Assembly: GCA_002900995.3 (NCBI GenBank)
Contig: CM035314.1
Coordinates: forward strand, 1,356,866 to 1,420,865
DNA: 64,000 bases
Origin: Ganoderma boninense
Lineage: Eukaryota; Basidiomycota; Agaricomycetes; Polyporales; Polyporaceae
Direction: 5' to 3'
The first letter of the stretch is position 1. Every line of letters starts with the position of its first letter. The notes under the pieces are model-generated. The model did not search any database. It had not been told where the DNA came from and was given only the letters and a program-made list of their open reading frames with translations. Both the position numbers and the translations under genes were made by a program. Shown piece after piece: positions 10,201 through 20,547 of this stretch.

Positions 10201-11418
10201 CTCCTGGCCCATGTACTCGCCGCCCTTGTCGTCCCGTGTGGCCTTGATGCGCAGGCCCAGGCAGTTCTCAGCATACGCCTTGTACGCCTTGAAGGCTGCA
10301 AATGCGTCGCTTTTGCGCTTGAGGTAGGCCAGGGCCCAGAAACGTGTCGCATCGTCGACAAACACCATCCAGTAGAGGTAGCCCTCGGGTGTGGGCACAG
10401 CAAGCTTGCCCTTGAGATCTGTGTGCACCAGGGCAAGCCGCACAAACCGTCTGGAGGCGAAACGAGGGATGGAGTGGCGATTGAGTTTGCCAGCTAGGCA
10501 TGGCTCGCAGATGGCGCTGGGGGCACGCTTGGAGCGGATGGTGAGACCCTTGACGAGCTCCTTGTTGACCACAGAGCGCAGGTCGTCGAGGTTGACATGG
10601 GAGCAGCGCTGGTGCCACAGGGCGAAGTCCTCATCGCAGGTGGTAGAGGCGGACATGGCAGACTTGGACTGGGACAGGGTGTGGCCGAGGAGGTAGCCGA
10701 CGTTGTGCTCGTTGACCTGGGCCTTGAAGCGCAGCTGCCCCTGGTGGTAGAAGAGCACAGACGACGCAGAGAGCTCGACGGAGTAGCCCTTCTCCCGGGT
10801 GAGGTGAAATATCGACAGGAGGTTGCTGGCCAGGGCAGGGACATGGAGGACGTCGTGCAGGACGATGGCAGGGGGCAAAACTCCGTCCATCTCAGCCGGC
10901 TGGAACACCACAGAGCCCATACCCGCAGAGTAGACGATGTGGGAGTTGGCAAGGCGGATGGGGATGCTGTGGGGCGAGTAGGAGCGAAACCAGTGCCTGT
11001 GGGGGGTCATGTGCGCTGATGCACCCGTGTCTGTGTTCCACATGGTCGCAGCAGGGCTGGAGAGCGATGAGGAGCGGTCTGGGGACGCCTGGAGGGCAGA
11101 GGGACAGCGAAGGTCGACCATGGCCACCCCAGCAGTGTGCTGGGGGATGTCATCTGGCCTAACGGCATGAGATGACAAGCAGGTGGGCCCAAAAGCCACA
11201 TCCCTGCCTTGGCACATGTGGGAGCGCTGGGGGATGACCTGGGAGGCCTGGGGGGGCGCCCTCTTGCTGGCAGTGCACTGGGCAAAGCACTGGGGCTTGG
11301 AAAGGATGGGGGTGGCACAGAAGGAGTAGGAAGGCATGAATGACATACTGGGATCCATGGGCACGACGTGGGGACGTGGCAACGAGGGGCCTGGGCGATG
11401 ACGTGGCGCGCGACGCAC
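7273..11418 (-). CDS. Copia-A Pol polyprotein (protease-integrase-RT-RNase H), Gag missing
   Basis: This uninterrupted ORF of 1381 codons encodes the enzymes for reverse transcription and integration. In order: aspartic protease with DTGAS at residues 130-134; GAG-pre-integrase zinc motif (LWHQRCSHVN...CEPCLAGK, about 265-315); integrase catalytic core (HTDLKG, FVDDATRFW, then PHQNGVAERANR with the catalytic Glu); a long Pro/Ala-rich linker with an expanded APP repeat (about 9540-9600); RT (WVFRVKRNADGSIERYKGRL, active-site VFVDDITIAG); RNase H (TDADHAGC, STTEAEF); and the C-terminal ADILTKSLPKP. Only 129 residues precede the protease, with no recognisable capsid domain or CCHC knuckle, whereas Copia polyproteins usually have a full Gag there. 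It probably depends on Gag supplied in trans. ATG 11418 is the first in this frame after the primer site. Confidence 0.93.
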   Translation of the reverse strand: MRRAPRHRPGPSLPRPHVVPMDPSMSFMPSYSFCATPILSKPQCFAQCTASKRAPPQASQVIPQRSHMCQGRDVAFGPTCLSSHAVRPDDIPQHTAGVAMVDLRCPSALQASPDRSSSLSSPAATMWNTDTGASAHMTPHRHWFRSYSPHSIPIRLANSHIVYSAGMGSVVFQPAEMDGVLPPAIVLHDVLHVPALASNLLSIFHLTREKGYSVELSASSVLFYHQGQLRFKAQVNEHNVGYLLGHTLSQSKSAMSASTTCDEDFALWHQRCSHVNLDDLRSVVNKELVKGLTIRSKRAPSAICEPCLAGKLNRHSIPRFASRRFVRLALVHTDLKGKLAVPTPEGYLYWMVFVDDATRFWALAYLKRKSDAFAAFKAYKAYAENCLGLRIKATRDDKGGEYMGQEFIDFCTENGIHRQHTEPDEPHQNGVAERANRTTSEGATALLAQSKLPPSFWCHAVSTFVHTRNRMPTSALDGGIPYTAWKGDGRKPDVSYFRVFGCLAYVLIRKKDRKALQPHTRKCIFIGYPDGTKAWRFWDPAAKKVIVSSHAVFDEQCFPGNSPFINVFGLPLDNVDIPGDADDAAPPDGGVPGVPELHDQGRDDDYDDPAPPAPPAPPAPPAPPAPQPAPPPPRQPSPARSPSPPDSPPPAQCPAQPAQPPAPPAQLPARSPTPPPARPPPAPVARPVAPSAHQQAQNPGFRPYPALARKQLPSRASRPQGSLNERALERQNLVPQRLRIRSVSPAPAPAPAPSPQPERSSSPDPLIEAPVDAPAAPGLNRGFPNRPRSPPPSPTSSDDELDLIGRGDSSDEDALHAMLAGLDDVYSDPLVDYLSYDDALDVAFESVVEQASKASQEHFGEPTSMSEVMALEPEERNKWLKAAQEELQSLVENGTFELVLLPPGRKAIGSRWVFRVKRNADGSIERYKGRLVAKGFSQRPGFEYNETFAPTPKWASIRAILAIAALEDLELESVDISSAYLNGELKEEVYMRQPDGFEEKTPQWVWRLRKALYGLKQAGRCWHEKLDEVLTKLGFERLTCEHSVWVYLRDGVRLIIPVFVDDITIAGKDKAAIQRVKDDLRKHFKLRDLGPTSWLLGVQIERNRSQRSLSISQRQYSLDILERYGFSNCDPVSTPMDPGLRLSADMAPTSPADIRAMQDIPYSQAVGSLFYLAVATRPDIARTVGNLARFSQHPGMAHWKAVKHLFRYIKGTLDYKLTYAPSPESELFTSYTDADHAGCPDTGRSTSGYVIKMGTGAISWSSRLQSLVALSTTEAEFIAAVSCGQEMLWLRNLLTEFGYSLSSASRMRIDNLSALSVAKNPEHHGRMKHLDLRFYWLRDEVAKGRIEVVHLRTSHMPADILTKSLPKPKVLEMVKMLGLGT

Positions 11419-11589
11419 TGGCGAAACGACGAGGTGAGGGGACGAAAACTGCGTCCTGGAGCGAAGAGAGGAGGAACCAGTCCCAGAGCGAGCAGATGCG
11501 TCAAGCAGAGGGAGCAGGAGAGGAGTGGGGGCTGGGTGAGGCCAGAGAGCGAATAGACAAGCGAAATTTGGAGTCCTGAGGTGCTGAGA

Positions 11590-11606
11590 GCGCAGGGCTC
11601 ATAACC
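11590..11606 (-). promoter_or_regulatory. Copia-A primer-binding site for an initiator tRNA-Met half molecule
   Basis: Directly inside the 5' LTR, the plus strand reads GCGCAGGGCTCATAACC. That is the anticodon arm of a fungal initiator tRNA-Met (CAU anticodon loop), so the element RNA is complementary to it. Drosophila copia and yeast Ty5 use such an internal tRNA-iMet fragment rather than the tRNA 3' end. The match to yeast tRNA-iMet is from memory and should be aligned. Confidence 0.85.
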
Positions 11607-12032
11607 TGTTGGCTGCAGTGGCCCTCAGGACGTCACAATGGCCTGTGTCAAGCTCTGTAAAGTCTATATTGCAGGAAACTAGGATATACTACTCACCTGT
11701 GTCAAGCTCTGTAAAGTCTAAGGACACAGAGCCTGACAGAGGCGTCGATACAGCTCATGGAGCACGTGCTAGGTAGAGTATGTAACGCTGTGCTACTGGC
11801 GCCGTTATGGCGCCCAGGGAGCGAGAATTGCGGACTGTACAGTGTAAAGTAGAGCAGGATGCAGATCTAAGCTAGTTGGAGTCTCTAATGAAGACAATGT
11901 TGTAACTCTATGGGATGTGCTATTCTAACGAAACGAAAAATGCCCCAGGTAGGGGACACTGCGATGTACGTACGGTGCGATCGCGGACTTGGTGCGATCA
12001 AAACTGCAGGCGCTACAGCACCGACTTCAACA
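11607..12032 (-). repeat. Copia-A 5' LTR of copy 1
   Basis: This 426-bp LTR shows no difference from the 3' LTR at 6832-7257 in a base-by-base reading. It is followed by the target duplication CCAGC. Confidence 0.95.
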
Positions 12033-12086
12033 CCAGCTGCATCCTATGATGCAGCTTGGGGGGGGGGACCTCTGCTCGGTGATCAG

Positions 12087-12512
12087 TGTTGGCTGCAGTG
12101 GCCCTCAGGACGTCACAATGGCCTGTGTCAAGCTCTGTAAAGTCTATATTGCAGGAAACTAAGATATGCTACTCACCTGTGTCAAGCTCTGTAAAGTCTA
12201 AGGACACAGAGCCTGACAGAGGCGTCGATACAGCTCATGGAGCACGTGCTAGGTAGAGTATGTAACGCTGTGCTACTGGCGCCGTTATGGCGCCCAGGGA
12301 GCGAGAATTGCGGACTGTACAGTGTAAAGTAGAGCAGGATGCAGATCTAAGCTAGTTGGAGCCTCTAATGAAGACAATGTTGTAACTCTATGAGATGTGC
12401 TACTTTAACGAAACGAAAAATGCCCCAGGTAGGGGACACTGCAATGTACGTACGGTGCAATCGCAGACTTGGTGCGATCAAAACGGCGGGCGCTACAGCA
12501 CCGACTTCAACA
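12087..12512 (-). repeat. Copia-A 3' LTR of copy 2
   Basis: This 426-bp LTR differs from copy 1 at several scattered sites, mostly transitions. It is separated from the copy 1 5' LTR by only 54 bp, so two minus-oriented insertions stand almost in tandem. Confidence 0.93.
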
Positions 12513-12527
12513 CTCTCCCCTGATCGC

Positions 12528-15500
12528 TCAAGTCCCCAATCCCAGCATCTTCACCATCTCAAGCACCTGGGGCTTGGGCAGCGACTTGGTCAGGATGTCA
12601 GCAGGCATGTGCGACGTGCGCAGGTGCACCACCTCAATGCGCCCCTTGGCCACCTCATCCCGCAGCCAGTAGAAGCGCAGGTCGAGGTGCTTCATCCGCC
12701 CATGGTGCTCTGGGTTCTTCGCCACAGAGAGTGCAGAGAGGTTGTCGATGCGCATGCGGGAGGCAGAGGAGAGGCTGTAGCCAAACTCAGTGAGCAGATT
12801 TCGCAGCCAGAGCATCTCCTGGCCACAGGACACTGCAGCGATGAACTCAGCCTCTGTGGTGGACAGAGCGACGAGGGACTGAAGACGACTCGACCAGGAG
12901 ATGGCCCCAGTGCCCATCTTGATCACATAGCCAGAGGTGGAGCGGCCAGTGTCAGGGCAGCCAGCGTGGTCTGCGTCAGTGTAGGAGGTGAACAGCTCTG
13001 ACTCTGGCGAGGGAGCATAGGTGAGCTTGTAGTCGAGGGTGCCCTTGATGTAGCGAAACAGGTGCTTGACTGCCTTCCAGTGCGCCATGCCAGGGTGCTG
13101 CGAGAAGCGTGCAAGGTTGCCCACAGTGCGAGCAATGTCTGGGCGAGTAGCCACTGCGAGATAGAAGAGAGATCCAACAGCCTGGCTGTAGGGGATGTCC
13201 TGCATCGCACGGATGTCTGCTGGCGATGTGGGGGCCATGTCTGCGCTGAGGCGGAGGCCAGGGTCCATGGGAGTGCTGACTGGGTCACAGTTGGAGAAGC
13301 TGTATCGCTCGAGGATGTCCAGGGAGTACTGGCGCTGCGAGATGGACAGGGAACGCTGCGAGCGGTCACGCTCAATCTGCACACCCAGCAGCCACGACGT
13401 GGGGCCCAGATCGCGCAGTTTGAAGTGCTTGCGCAGGTCGTCCTTGACTCGCTGGATCGCTGCCTTGTCCTTGCCTGCAATGGTGATGTCGTCGACAAAG
13501 ACAGGGATGATGAGACGCACACCATCACGCAGGTACACCCAGACACTGTGCTCGCAGGTGAGGCGTTCAAAGCCCAGCTTGGTGAGCACCTCGTCGAGCT
13601 TCTTGTGCCAGCAGTAGCCAGCCTGCTTGAGGCCATAGAGGGCCTTGCGCAGGCGCCACACCCACTGCGGAGTCTTCTCCTCGAAGCCATCTGGCTGGCG
13701 CATGTAGACCTCCTCCTTGAGCTCGCCATTGAGGTAGGCAGAGGAGATGTCGACCGACTCGAGCTCGAGGTCCTCGAGGGCTGCAATGGCGAGGATAGCG
13801 CGAATGGAGGCCCACTTGGGCGTAGGAGCAAAGGTCTCGTTGTACTCAAAACCAGGGTGCTGTGAGAAGCCCTTGGCCACCAGTCTGCCCTTGTAGCGTT
13901 CGATAGAGCCGTCTGCGTTGCGCTTGACCCGGAACACCCAGCGGGAGCCAATGGCCTTGCGACCTGGGGGCAGGAGGACAAGCTCAAAGGTGCCGTTCTC
14001 AACGAGGGACTGCAGCTCTTCCTGTGCTGCCTTGAGCCACTTGTTGCGCTCCTCAGGCTCGAGTGCCATGACCTCGGACATCGAGGTGGGCTCCCCAAAG
14101 TGCTCCTGGCTTGCCTTCGACGCATGCTCGACCACTGACTCGAATGTAACGTCCAGGGCATTGTCGTAGGACAGGTAGTCGATGAGGGGGTCAGAGTAGA
14201 CGTCGTCGAGGCCTGCCAGCATTGCATTGAGTGCATCCTCATCGCTGCTGTCCCCTCGACCTATGAGGTCCAGCTCGTCGTCTGAGGACGTGGGACTCGG
14301 TGGGGGAGAGCGTGGACGGTTGGGGAATGCTCGATTAAGGCCAGGAGCAGCTGGTGCATCAACTGGAGCCTCAATGAGTGGATCGGGCGACGAGGAGCGT
14401 TCAGGCTGAGGAGACGGAGCAGGAGCAGGAGCAGGGGACACTGAGCGAATGTGAAGACGCTGAGGAACAAGGTTCTGGCATTCAAGGGCATGCTCATTGA
14501 GGGAGCCTTGAGGGCGAGAGGCACGTGAGGGGAGCTGCTTGCGAGCGAGAGCTGGATAGGGCCTGAAACCTGGGTTTTGTGCTTGCTGGTGCGCAGATGG
14601 CGCCACAGGGCGAGCAACTGGTGCAGGAGGTGGCCGAGCAGGTGGAGGCGTTGGTGAGCGAGCAGGGAGTTGCGCAGGTGGTGCAGGATGTTGTGCAGGT
14701 GGTGGAGAGTCTGGTGGTGAAGGTGATTGAGCGGGAGACGGCTGGCGAGGTGGTAGAGGCGCAGGCTGTGGTGCAGGAGGCGCAGGAGGCGCAGGAGGAG
14801 CTGGAGGCGCTGGAGGCGCAGGAGGTGCAGGATCATCATAGTCGTCATCTCTCCCCTGGTCATGCAGCTCTGGCACTCCTGGCACACCGTCGTCTGGTGG
14901 TGCTGCATCGTCAGGGCCTCCAGGGACATTCACATCGTCGAGGGGCAGGCCAAACACATTGATGAAGGGCGAGTTGCCAGGGAAGCACTGCTCGTCAAAC
15001 ACTGCATGAGATGAGACAATCACCTTCTTCGCTGCAGGGTCCCAGAACCGCCAGGCCTTGGTGCTATCCGGATAGCCAATGAAGATGCATTTGCGTGTGT
15101 GGGGCTGCAGCGCCTTGCGGTCCTTCTTGCGGATGAGCACGTAGGCCAGGCAGCCAAAAACACGGAAATAGGACACATCAGGCTTGCGCCCATTGCCCTT
15201 CCAGGCTGTGTAGGGAATGCCACCATCGAGCGCAGAGGTGGGCATGCGGTTGCCCGTGTGGACAAAGGTAGAGACGGCGTAGCACCAGAACGAAGGAGGC
15301 AGCTTGGACTGGGCAAGGAGGGCAGTGGCACCCTCAGACGTCGTCCTGTTTGCTCGCTCTGCTACGCCGTTCTGGTGGGGCTCGTCTGGCTCTGTGTGCT
15401 GCCTGTGGATGCCGTGCTCAGCGCAGAAGTCGATGAACTCCTGGCCCATGTACTTGCCGCCCTTGTCATCCCGTGTGGCCTTGATGCACAGCCCCAGGCA

Positions 15501-15849
15501 GTTCTCAGCATATGCCTTGTATGCCTTGAAGGCTGCAAACGTGTCACTCTTGCGCTTGAGGTAAGCCAGGGCCCAGAAACGTGTTGCATCGTCCACAAAC
15601 ACCATCCAGTAGAGGTAGCCCTCGGGCATGGGCACAGCGAGCTTGCCCTTGAGGTCTGTGTGCACCAGGGCAAGGCAAATGAACCGTCTGGAGGCGAAGC
15701 GAGGGATAGAGTGGCGGTTGAGCTTGCCAGCCAGGCAGGGCTCGCAGATGGTGCTGGGGGCACACTGGGAGCGGATGGTCAGACCCTTGACGAGCTCCTT
15801 GTTGACCACAGAGCGCAGGTCATCGAGGTTGACATGGGAGCAGCGCTGG
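12528..15849 (-). pseudogene. Copia-A Pol fragment (integrase-RT-RNase H)
   Basis: The frame is open throughout, but the protein starts within the pre-integrase zinc motif (QRCSHVNLDD). It keeps the integrase core, a longer APP-repeat linker than copy 1, RT (VFVDDITIAG) and RNase H with ADILTKSLPKPQ. An apparent ATG at 15923 lies in the neighbouring inverted LTR, so its first 25 or so codons are LTR sequence and not natural Copia protein. Because protease, Gag, the primer site and the 5' LTR are absent, this copy cannot be autonomous. Protein similarity to copy 1 is very high. Confidence 0.88.
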
Positions 15850-16276
15850 TGTTGAAGTCGGTGCTGTAGCGCCCGCCGTTTTGATCGCACCAAGTCTGCG
15901 ATTGCACCGTACGTACATTGCATTGTCCCCTACCTACCCTATTTTTCGTTTCGTTACAGTAGCACATCTGATAGAGATACAACATCGTCTTCATTAGAGA
16001 CTCCAACTAGCTTAGATCTGCATCCTGCTCTACTTTACACTGTACAGTCCGCAATTCTCGCTCCCTGGGCGCCATAACGGCGCCAGTAGCACAGCGTTAC
16101 ATACTCTACCTAGCACGTGCTCCATGAGCTGTATCGACGCCTCTGTCAGGCTCTGTTGTCCTTAGACTTTACAGAGCTTGACACAGGTGAGTAGCATATC
16201 TTAGTTTCCAGCAATACAGACTTTACAGAGCTTGACACAGGCCATTGTGACGTCCTGAGGGCCACTGCAGCCAACA
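15850..16276 (+). repeat. Copia-A LTR, plus orientation, fused to copy 2
   Basis: This 427-bp LTR (TGTTGAAG...GCCAACA) is inverted relative to copy 2. The five bases on either side (gctgg and ctagt) do not match, so it is not a simple solo-LTR insertion. Together with 12087-12512 it gives the truncated element LTR-inverted ends. Confidence 0.9.
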
Positions 16277-16526
16277 CTAGTGCGGCCCCTCAGCGCTCTT
16301 GTAACGTGCCTGCTCGAAGACCGCAACCATCCTCGAGCCCCCGGCCTGATCTGGGATCTGAATCCTTCCTGTGATGTCTCTCTGCAGGGTGAAAATCAGC
16401 GCCACTCCAACCTCCATATAGAGCAAATCAGATTCAACTGTGTCCCCTGGTATCGCACCCGCTACTAGTTTGCAGCCAAAAAGGAAAACGGTGGTGGGTA
16501 GGGATTGGCTGATAAAGGTGAAAAGT
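16277..16526. other. Spacer, no gene seen
   Basis: Unique-looking sequence between the Copia-A LTR and the tRNA gene. No convincing ORF or repeat. Confidence 0.4.
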
Positions 16527-16597
16527 GACCAGACCGGGGATTGAACCCAGGACCTGCTGGTTTGCACCCAGACGCTCTACCACTGAGCTATCCGGCC
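16527..16597 (-). tRNA. tRNA-Cys(GCA)-like gene, no intron
   Basis: The minus strand folds into a complete cloverleaf: 7-bp acceptor stem (GGCCGGA/TCTGGTC, two G-U pairs), D arm GCTC-AGTGGTA-GAGC, anticodon loop GTGCAAA with GCA, and T arm CTGGG-TTCAATC-CCCGG. A TTTT pol III terminator follows within 3 nt. Oddities are a mismatch at the top of the anticodon stem, G at position 32, and A as the discriminator base where tRNA-Cys normally has U73. It may therefore be a tRNA-derived pseudogene. Confidence 0.72.
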
Positions 16598-16730
16598 TTG
16601 GGTTCAGTAGAGACACCAGTTTATTAGTGTGGCTTAGTGTAACTGTAGCTCCTGGACATTAGGAGGCTTATGGCAGTTCAGGGACTAATACCTGGATGAG
16701 TAAGCATGGTTACCACATCCTAACATTGGC

Positions 16731-16885
16731 AGGGGGTAACCCCCGGGTGTCCAGCATGACACCCCTCACCCTTACCCCCCATACCCGTACCCTTGAACCC
16801 CCGGGTGTATGGGGGTAAGGGTATATTGGATGAGGGGTGGAGGGTACAGGGGGTTGCGGGTATTTTGGAGGGTACACGAGGGTTT
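16731..16885 (-). repeat. hAT-2 3' subterminal repeats with hairpin
   Basis: ACCCTTACCCCCCATAC (about 16768-16784) pairs with GTATGGGGGTAAGGGT (about 16806-16821), and CCCCCGGGTGT occurs twice. The zone starts about 80 bases beyond the last transposase exon. Confidence 0.6.
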
Positions 16886-16965
16886 ATTGGAATGAGACAC
16901 ATGCACACATAGAAGCCACCGACTTGGAGTCTAGCGTACAACATTGCAATGTAAGCAAACAGATA

Positions 16966-19900
16966 CTAGTCAAGCAACTTGATCCGATCCCAGCCCCACT
17001 CCAACTCTACGTCATCATCTCCATCGATATCATCAAGCTCGGCCACCTTGCGAGCATCCTCACCCTTCACGAGACCGAGACTCCAAGATCTAACACAGAG
17101 GATCGCCCGAGTCGTCTGTGCGCTGAGACGGTTCTGGACGTGTGAAAGCACGAGACGTCCTCGGCTGAATAGCTGCTCAACATCGACAGAGGTTGCTGGG
17201 AAGAGCGGGTCAGTCAGCGTGAGGGAAAGGTCATCGGATGTGTAAGCAGGGCGCACCCGGGATGATTAAATAGTCAATGGCCATGTGAGAGAGGTTGGGA
17301 TAGAGAATTCGCCTGTCCTTCCACCAGCGAATCACGTTGCCCGAATGCTTGTCGATGGGTGCTGAGAGGTAGTGTTGGAGCTCGTCCCCAATGCTGTCAT
17401 CCGCAGTGGCGCTGTCGTGCTCATCAAGAATGTCGAACAGATCACGATGCTGCAGCACAAGCGTAAGGTTAGTATACATACAGACCACCGCGCTGGACAA
17501 AGTACGTACATCTGATTCCTCTGTCGAGGACTCTTCATCACTGGAGCGATGTTCATTGTCGGAGTTGACTGTTCGCGGCGCACTGGGGGGCTCGGGAGAG
17601 CCCTTGCGTGAGTCGCTAGGCTGCGAGCCTTCGTATCGGCCGGCGTAGTTGTTTGTGTACTCGGTCTCGACGAGCTCGCATGTGGTGCGTTGCCAGCCGG
17701 GCCTCCATTTGAGCTTCTTGAAGTATTCAAGCTTGTATCGCGGGTGCAGGACTAAGAGTAGAGTAAGTCAGTCAGCGAATCAACTCGGAGGTAATGCGAG
17801 AAAATAAAACAGACTCATTGCAATCCGATAGGCGGCTGAGGCGTCCGTGAGGGAGTAATAGCAGTCCAACACCTTCCGGGCAAGTGCGCAGGAGACTTGG
17901 ATGGCCTTGGAGTACTGGTTGTCATGTGAGGCGTTTGTGAGGGTCTCCTCGACGTGGTCCATCACAGGGATGACCCTCGCAAGGTTAGGTGTGCCGGCGT
18001 GTGAAAATGACAAGGTAGCACTCTTGAAAACCTGTACGCGCGACCGTGGGGGAGGGATTGGATCCGAGCCGGGGGTGCGGGGACGACAGAGGATGAGACG
18101 AGGCAGCCAGGTCAAACGCATGGTGCGCACGGCATTGTCGGCGAGGACCCAGCGTGAGGAGACATGCAGCGAGATCAGGATTCGAAGAGGCGACACGGGA
18201 ATTGCCCAAGGGTGGCAGAATAAAGTTTGTTAGGACTGCACGGATAAGGTTTGAGGGGGAGACGAACCTTAAGCACCTCCTGCAGCTGGCACATCACCTT
18301 CCAGGCCTCCTGCGACAACTCGTACGCCCTCAAGCTGTTGCCCAAGTGCATCGTCATCTTGTCACCATGGCCCGATACTTCAACGCAAAATTCAGCATAT
18401 CATACATCGTGTTCCACCTCGTCCTCACGTCCCGAGGGAGCAAGCGGATGGGGAGGCCTTCAGCCTTGCAGGCCTCCTTCTACGCAGGAAGGAGACACAT
18501 ACTCAAGTTGATGATCTTGAAGCCCAGGGTGCGAATCTGTTTTGTTTTGTGGTGAGTACTCAACGCTCATATCATTTCTCCGGATGCATACTCACCTTTG
18601 CAATGGCCAGCTTCATTGGCCTTATGGTCCTCCTCAAACTCAGCCCGCTCCTCTTCCGACAACTCCTCAAGAGGGTCAACCTCATCGCCCGGGTCATCAT
18701 TGTCCCCATCATTTTCTTCTTCATCGTCATCGTCGTCATCTGGTGTCACCGAGCGCTGGCGTGCCTCACGCTGCCTCTCGTGCTCTCTCTCAAATGCTTC
18801 CAAGTCAGCTGCCAATGTAAGCAACTCCTTCTCGTCCTCATCTTGCTTGGTGACATCGGCATTTGGGCGTGCGTCGAACTCACACACCAACACCTTCACT
18901 ACAAGACTCAGTACGTGCAAGAGGCAACAGACGTGCGAGCGCTGCCTATCAAACTCTGGCAGGAGCTCGACGAGGTGGCGCACTATGGTGTTGTTGTTCC
19001 GCGCATTGTCACAGGTTACACGCTCCTTTGTCCTCAACTGGTAAGTGAATTGCTCACCTGGTACTCGGTACGACGAACCTCAGTGTGGATGCCGAATTCT
19101 TCTAGCACGCCTGCGAATGCCTCCACGAGATGGACTCCCGTGTGAGACTTCGCGACCTGTACAACGTCGAAAACCATTGACAGGGGGGCTCCCCTGTGCT
19201 CCAAGTGAACGCAAAGTGTTAGGAACAGACCAGCCACTGAACCAGCTACGCCAAAAGGATGCAATGTCAAGCTTGGCTTGACACTTGGCTGGTACTATAT
19301 ATGTAGCTCGTAATGCCTGTTTATGACACAAAGCGCAACGAATGACCTGTGGTTTGGAGAGGTCCATGCATCAGTGGTGAATGCCAGCTTCCCTTCGTAT
19401 TCCTTCTCGTGTGTAGCTCATAAGCTGTCGCACACACTTTTACTGACTTAGCACTCACCTGTAGGAGGTGCGCAATGCGATTGCGTGTGCACGCGAACAC
19501 TACTTTGACATCACGCGAGACTGTCGATGGCGACGGAACGTAGTGCCTGGGCTGACCTGTCTTCATCAAGACCAAGAACCCGCGGTTCTGGAATGGGCAC
19601 ACGTACTTGCACACCCACTTGACAATCTCAGTGCGCATCTCGATTTTTGTATGGTTCCTGTGCATATAAGTAACATGGCTCCCTTTCTTGCGCTCGAAGT
19701 GCGCTGTGAGTGGTGCCTCCCAGAGCACCTTGTCGAAGACCTGGTCGTGCGCATCGTCTGCGTTGCCAAGCACCTGCGCCATCGCGAGCGCTTTCTTCCC
19801 CCAGCAAGTCTCGACATGGTGCCTCAAGTTGGATGTTGATGTGGAGTCTGCCGTGTCAAGAAAGCAGTGTATACCCCTCTTGGCCTTGCAATCTGCCTTC

Positions 19901-20547
19901 GCGCATTTGAAGACATGACTGCGGCGCCCATTTTTGTACTCAATCTCTGGCTGTGGCTCAAAAAATGCATAAATAGGTGCATCCCACCCAGGCATCAAGT
20001 TGTCTGCACATTGCTAACATATTACAATGCAGATCTGCAGGTAACGGCATAGTGGCGAACCAAGTTTAGCCTCAGAATCAACCTCCTTCTCCTTTGCCTT
20101 TGACTTCGCCTTTCTCTTATCAGCCCGACAATTCTCCGCCGCCTCGTCCTCGCCATCCTCCTCACCATTTTCCTCGTCATCTGCATCAGCCTCGCCGTCG
20201 CTCAAGATCTTGACACCATCGTCATCAAGATTGGGGGAAGCGCGTGGCACCTTTGAGCGTTTCCCAGCCCTCTGCTTCTTTTTACGCCCAGAGTCTTCAT
20301 CGTCAGCCTCATTGCGCCAGATCAGCTGGGCACGGAGCCAACTTAGGCTCCGGCTTCGGCTTCGGCTCCTTCGACTTCTTCGTGGCAGCTTTCGAGCTCG
20401 ATCCGGAGGCAGTGTGCTTCCGTGCCTTTTTCGAAGGGGGAGATTTGGTTGCAGTTCCAGTTCCAGCTCACTTACGCATTGGGAAGGACGTATAGAATGG
20501 ATGAGGGAAGATTTTGATAGAGTTTGTGAGGAAGGGGATGGTTGCAA
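16966..20547 (-). pseudogene. hAT-2 transposase, BED finger to dimerisation domain, degraded
   Basis: This multi-exon gene covers all hAT domains. Exon 1 (20547 to about 20050) is rich in Arg/Lys/Glu/Asp with nuclear-localisation-like clusters. Next come a BED-type zinc finger (19998-19810: FKCAKADCKAK...NLRHHVETCW), a DAWTSPNHRSFVAL block (about 19395-19330), VHLEHRGAPLSMVFDVV (19200s), VTCDNARNN (19010), an acidic linker, DVRTRWNTMYDML (18440), and finally the dimerisation motif ATSVDVEQLFSRGRL in the last exon (17195-16966). Defects include a one-base loss near 18363 that breaks the frame after KYRAMV and a TAG near 18493 unless it lies in a very short intron. It is diverged from hAT-1, and the C-terminus is strongly acidic. 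Confidence 0.82.

Larger units (their letters stand above)
6832..12032 (-). mobile_element. Copia-A copy 1, complete insertion with target duplication
   Basis: This Ty1/copia element is on the minus strand: 5' LTR 11607-12032, primer site 11590-11606, pol ORF 11418-7273, purine tract just before the 3' LTR, and 3' LTR 6832-7257. The 5-bp target duplication CCAGC lies at 6827-6831 and 12033-12037. The two LTRs (426 bp each) look identical by eye, so the insertion is recent. Domain order protease-integrase-RT-RNase H confirms Copia. The Gag region is missing (see the pol entry). Confidence 0.95.
12087..15849 (-). mobile_element. Copia-A copy 2, 5'-truncated and abutting an inverted LTR
   Basis: The 3' LTR is at 12087-12512 and pol follows to 15849. 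There the sequence changes abruptly, in the middle of the GAG-pre-integrase motif, into a Copia-A LTR of the opposite orientation (15850-16276). Protease, leader and 5' LTR are missing. No target duplication connects the two ends (atcag at 12082-12086; ctagt after 16276), so the structure arose by rearrangement rather than simple insertion. Confidence 0.88.

Noticed and set aside
15850..15923. Apparent natural N-terminus of the second Copia polyprotein (MQCTYGAIADL)
   Set aside because: These codons lie in an inverted LTR joined to the truncated pol; they are not Copia coding sequence.
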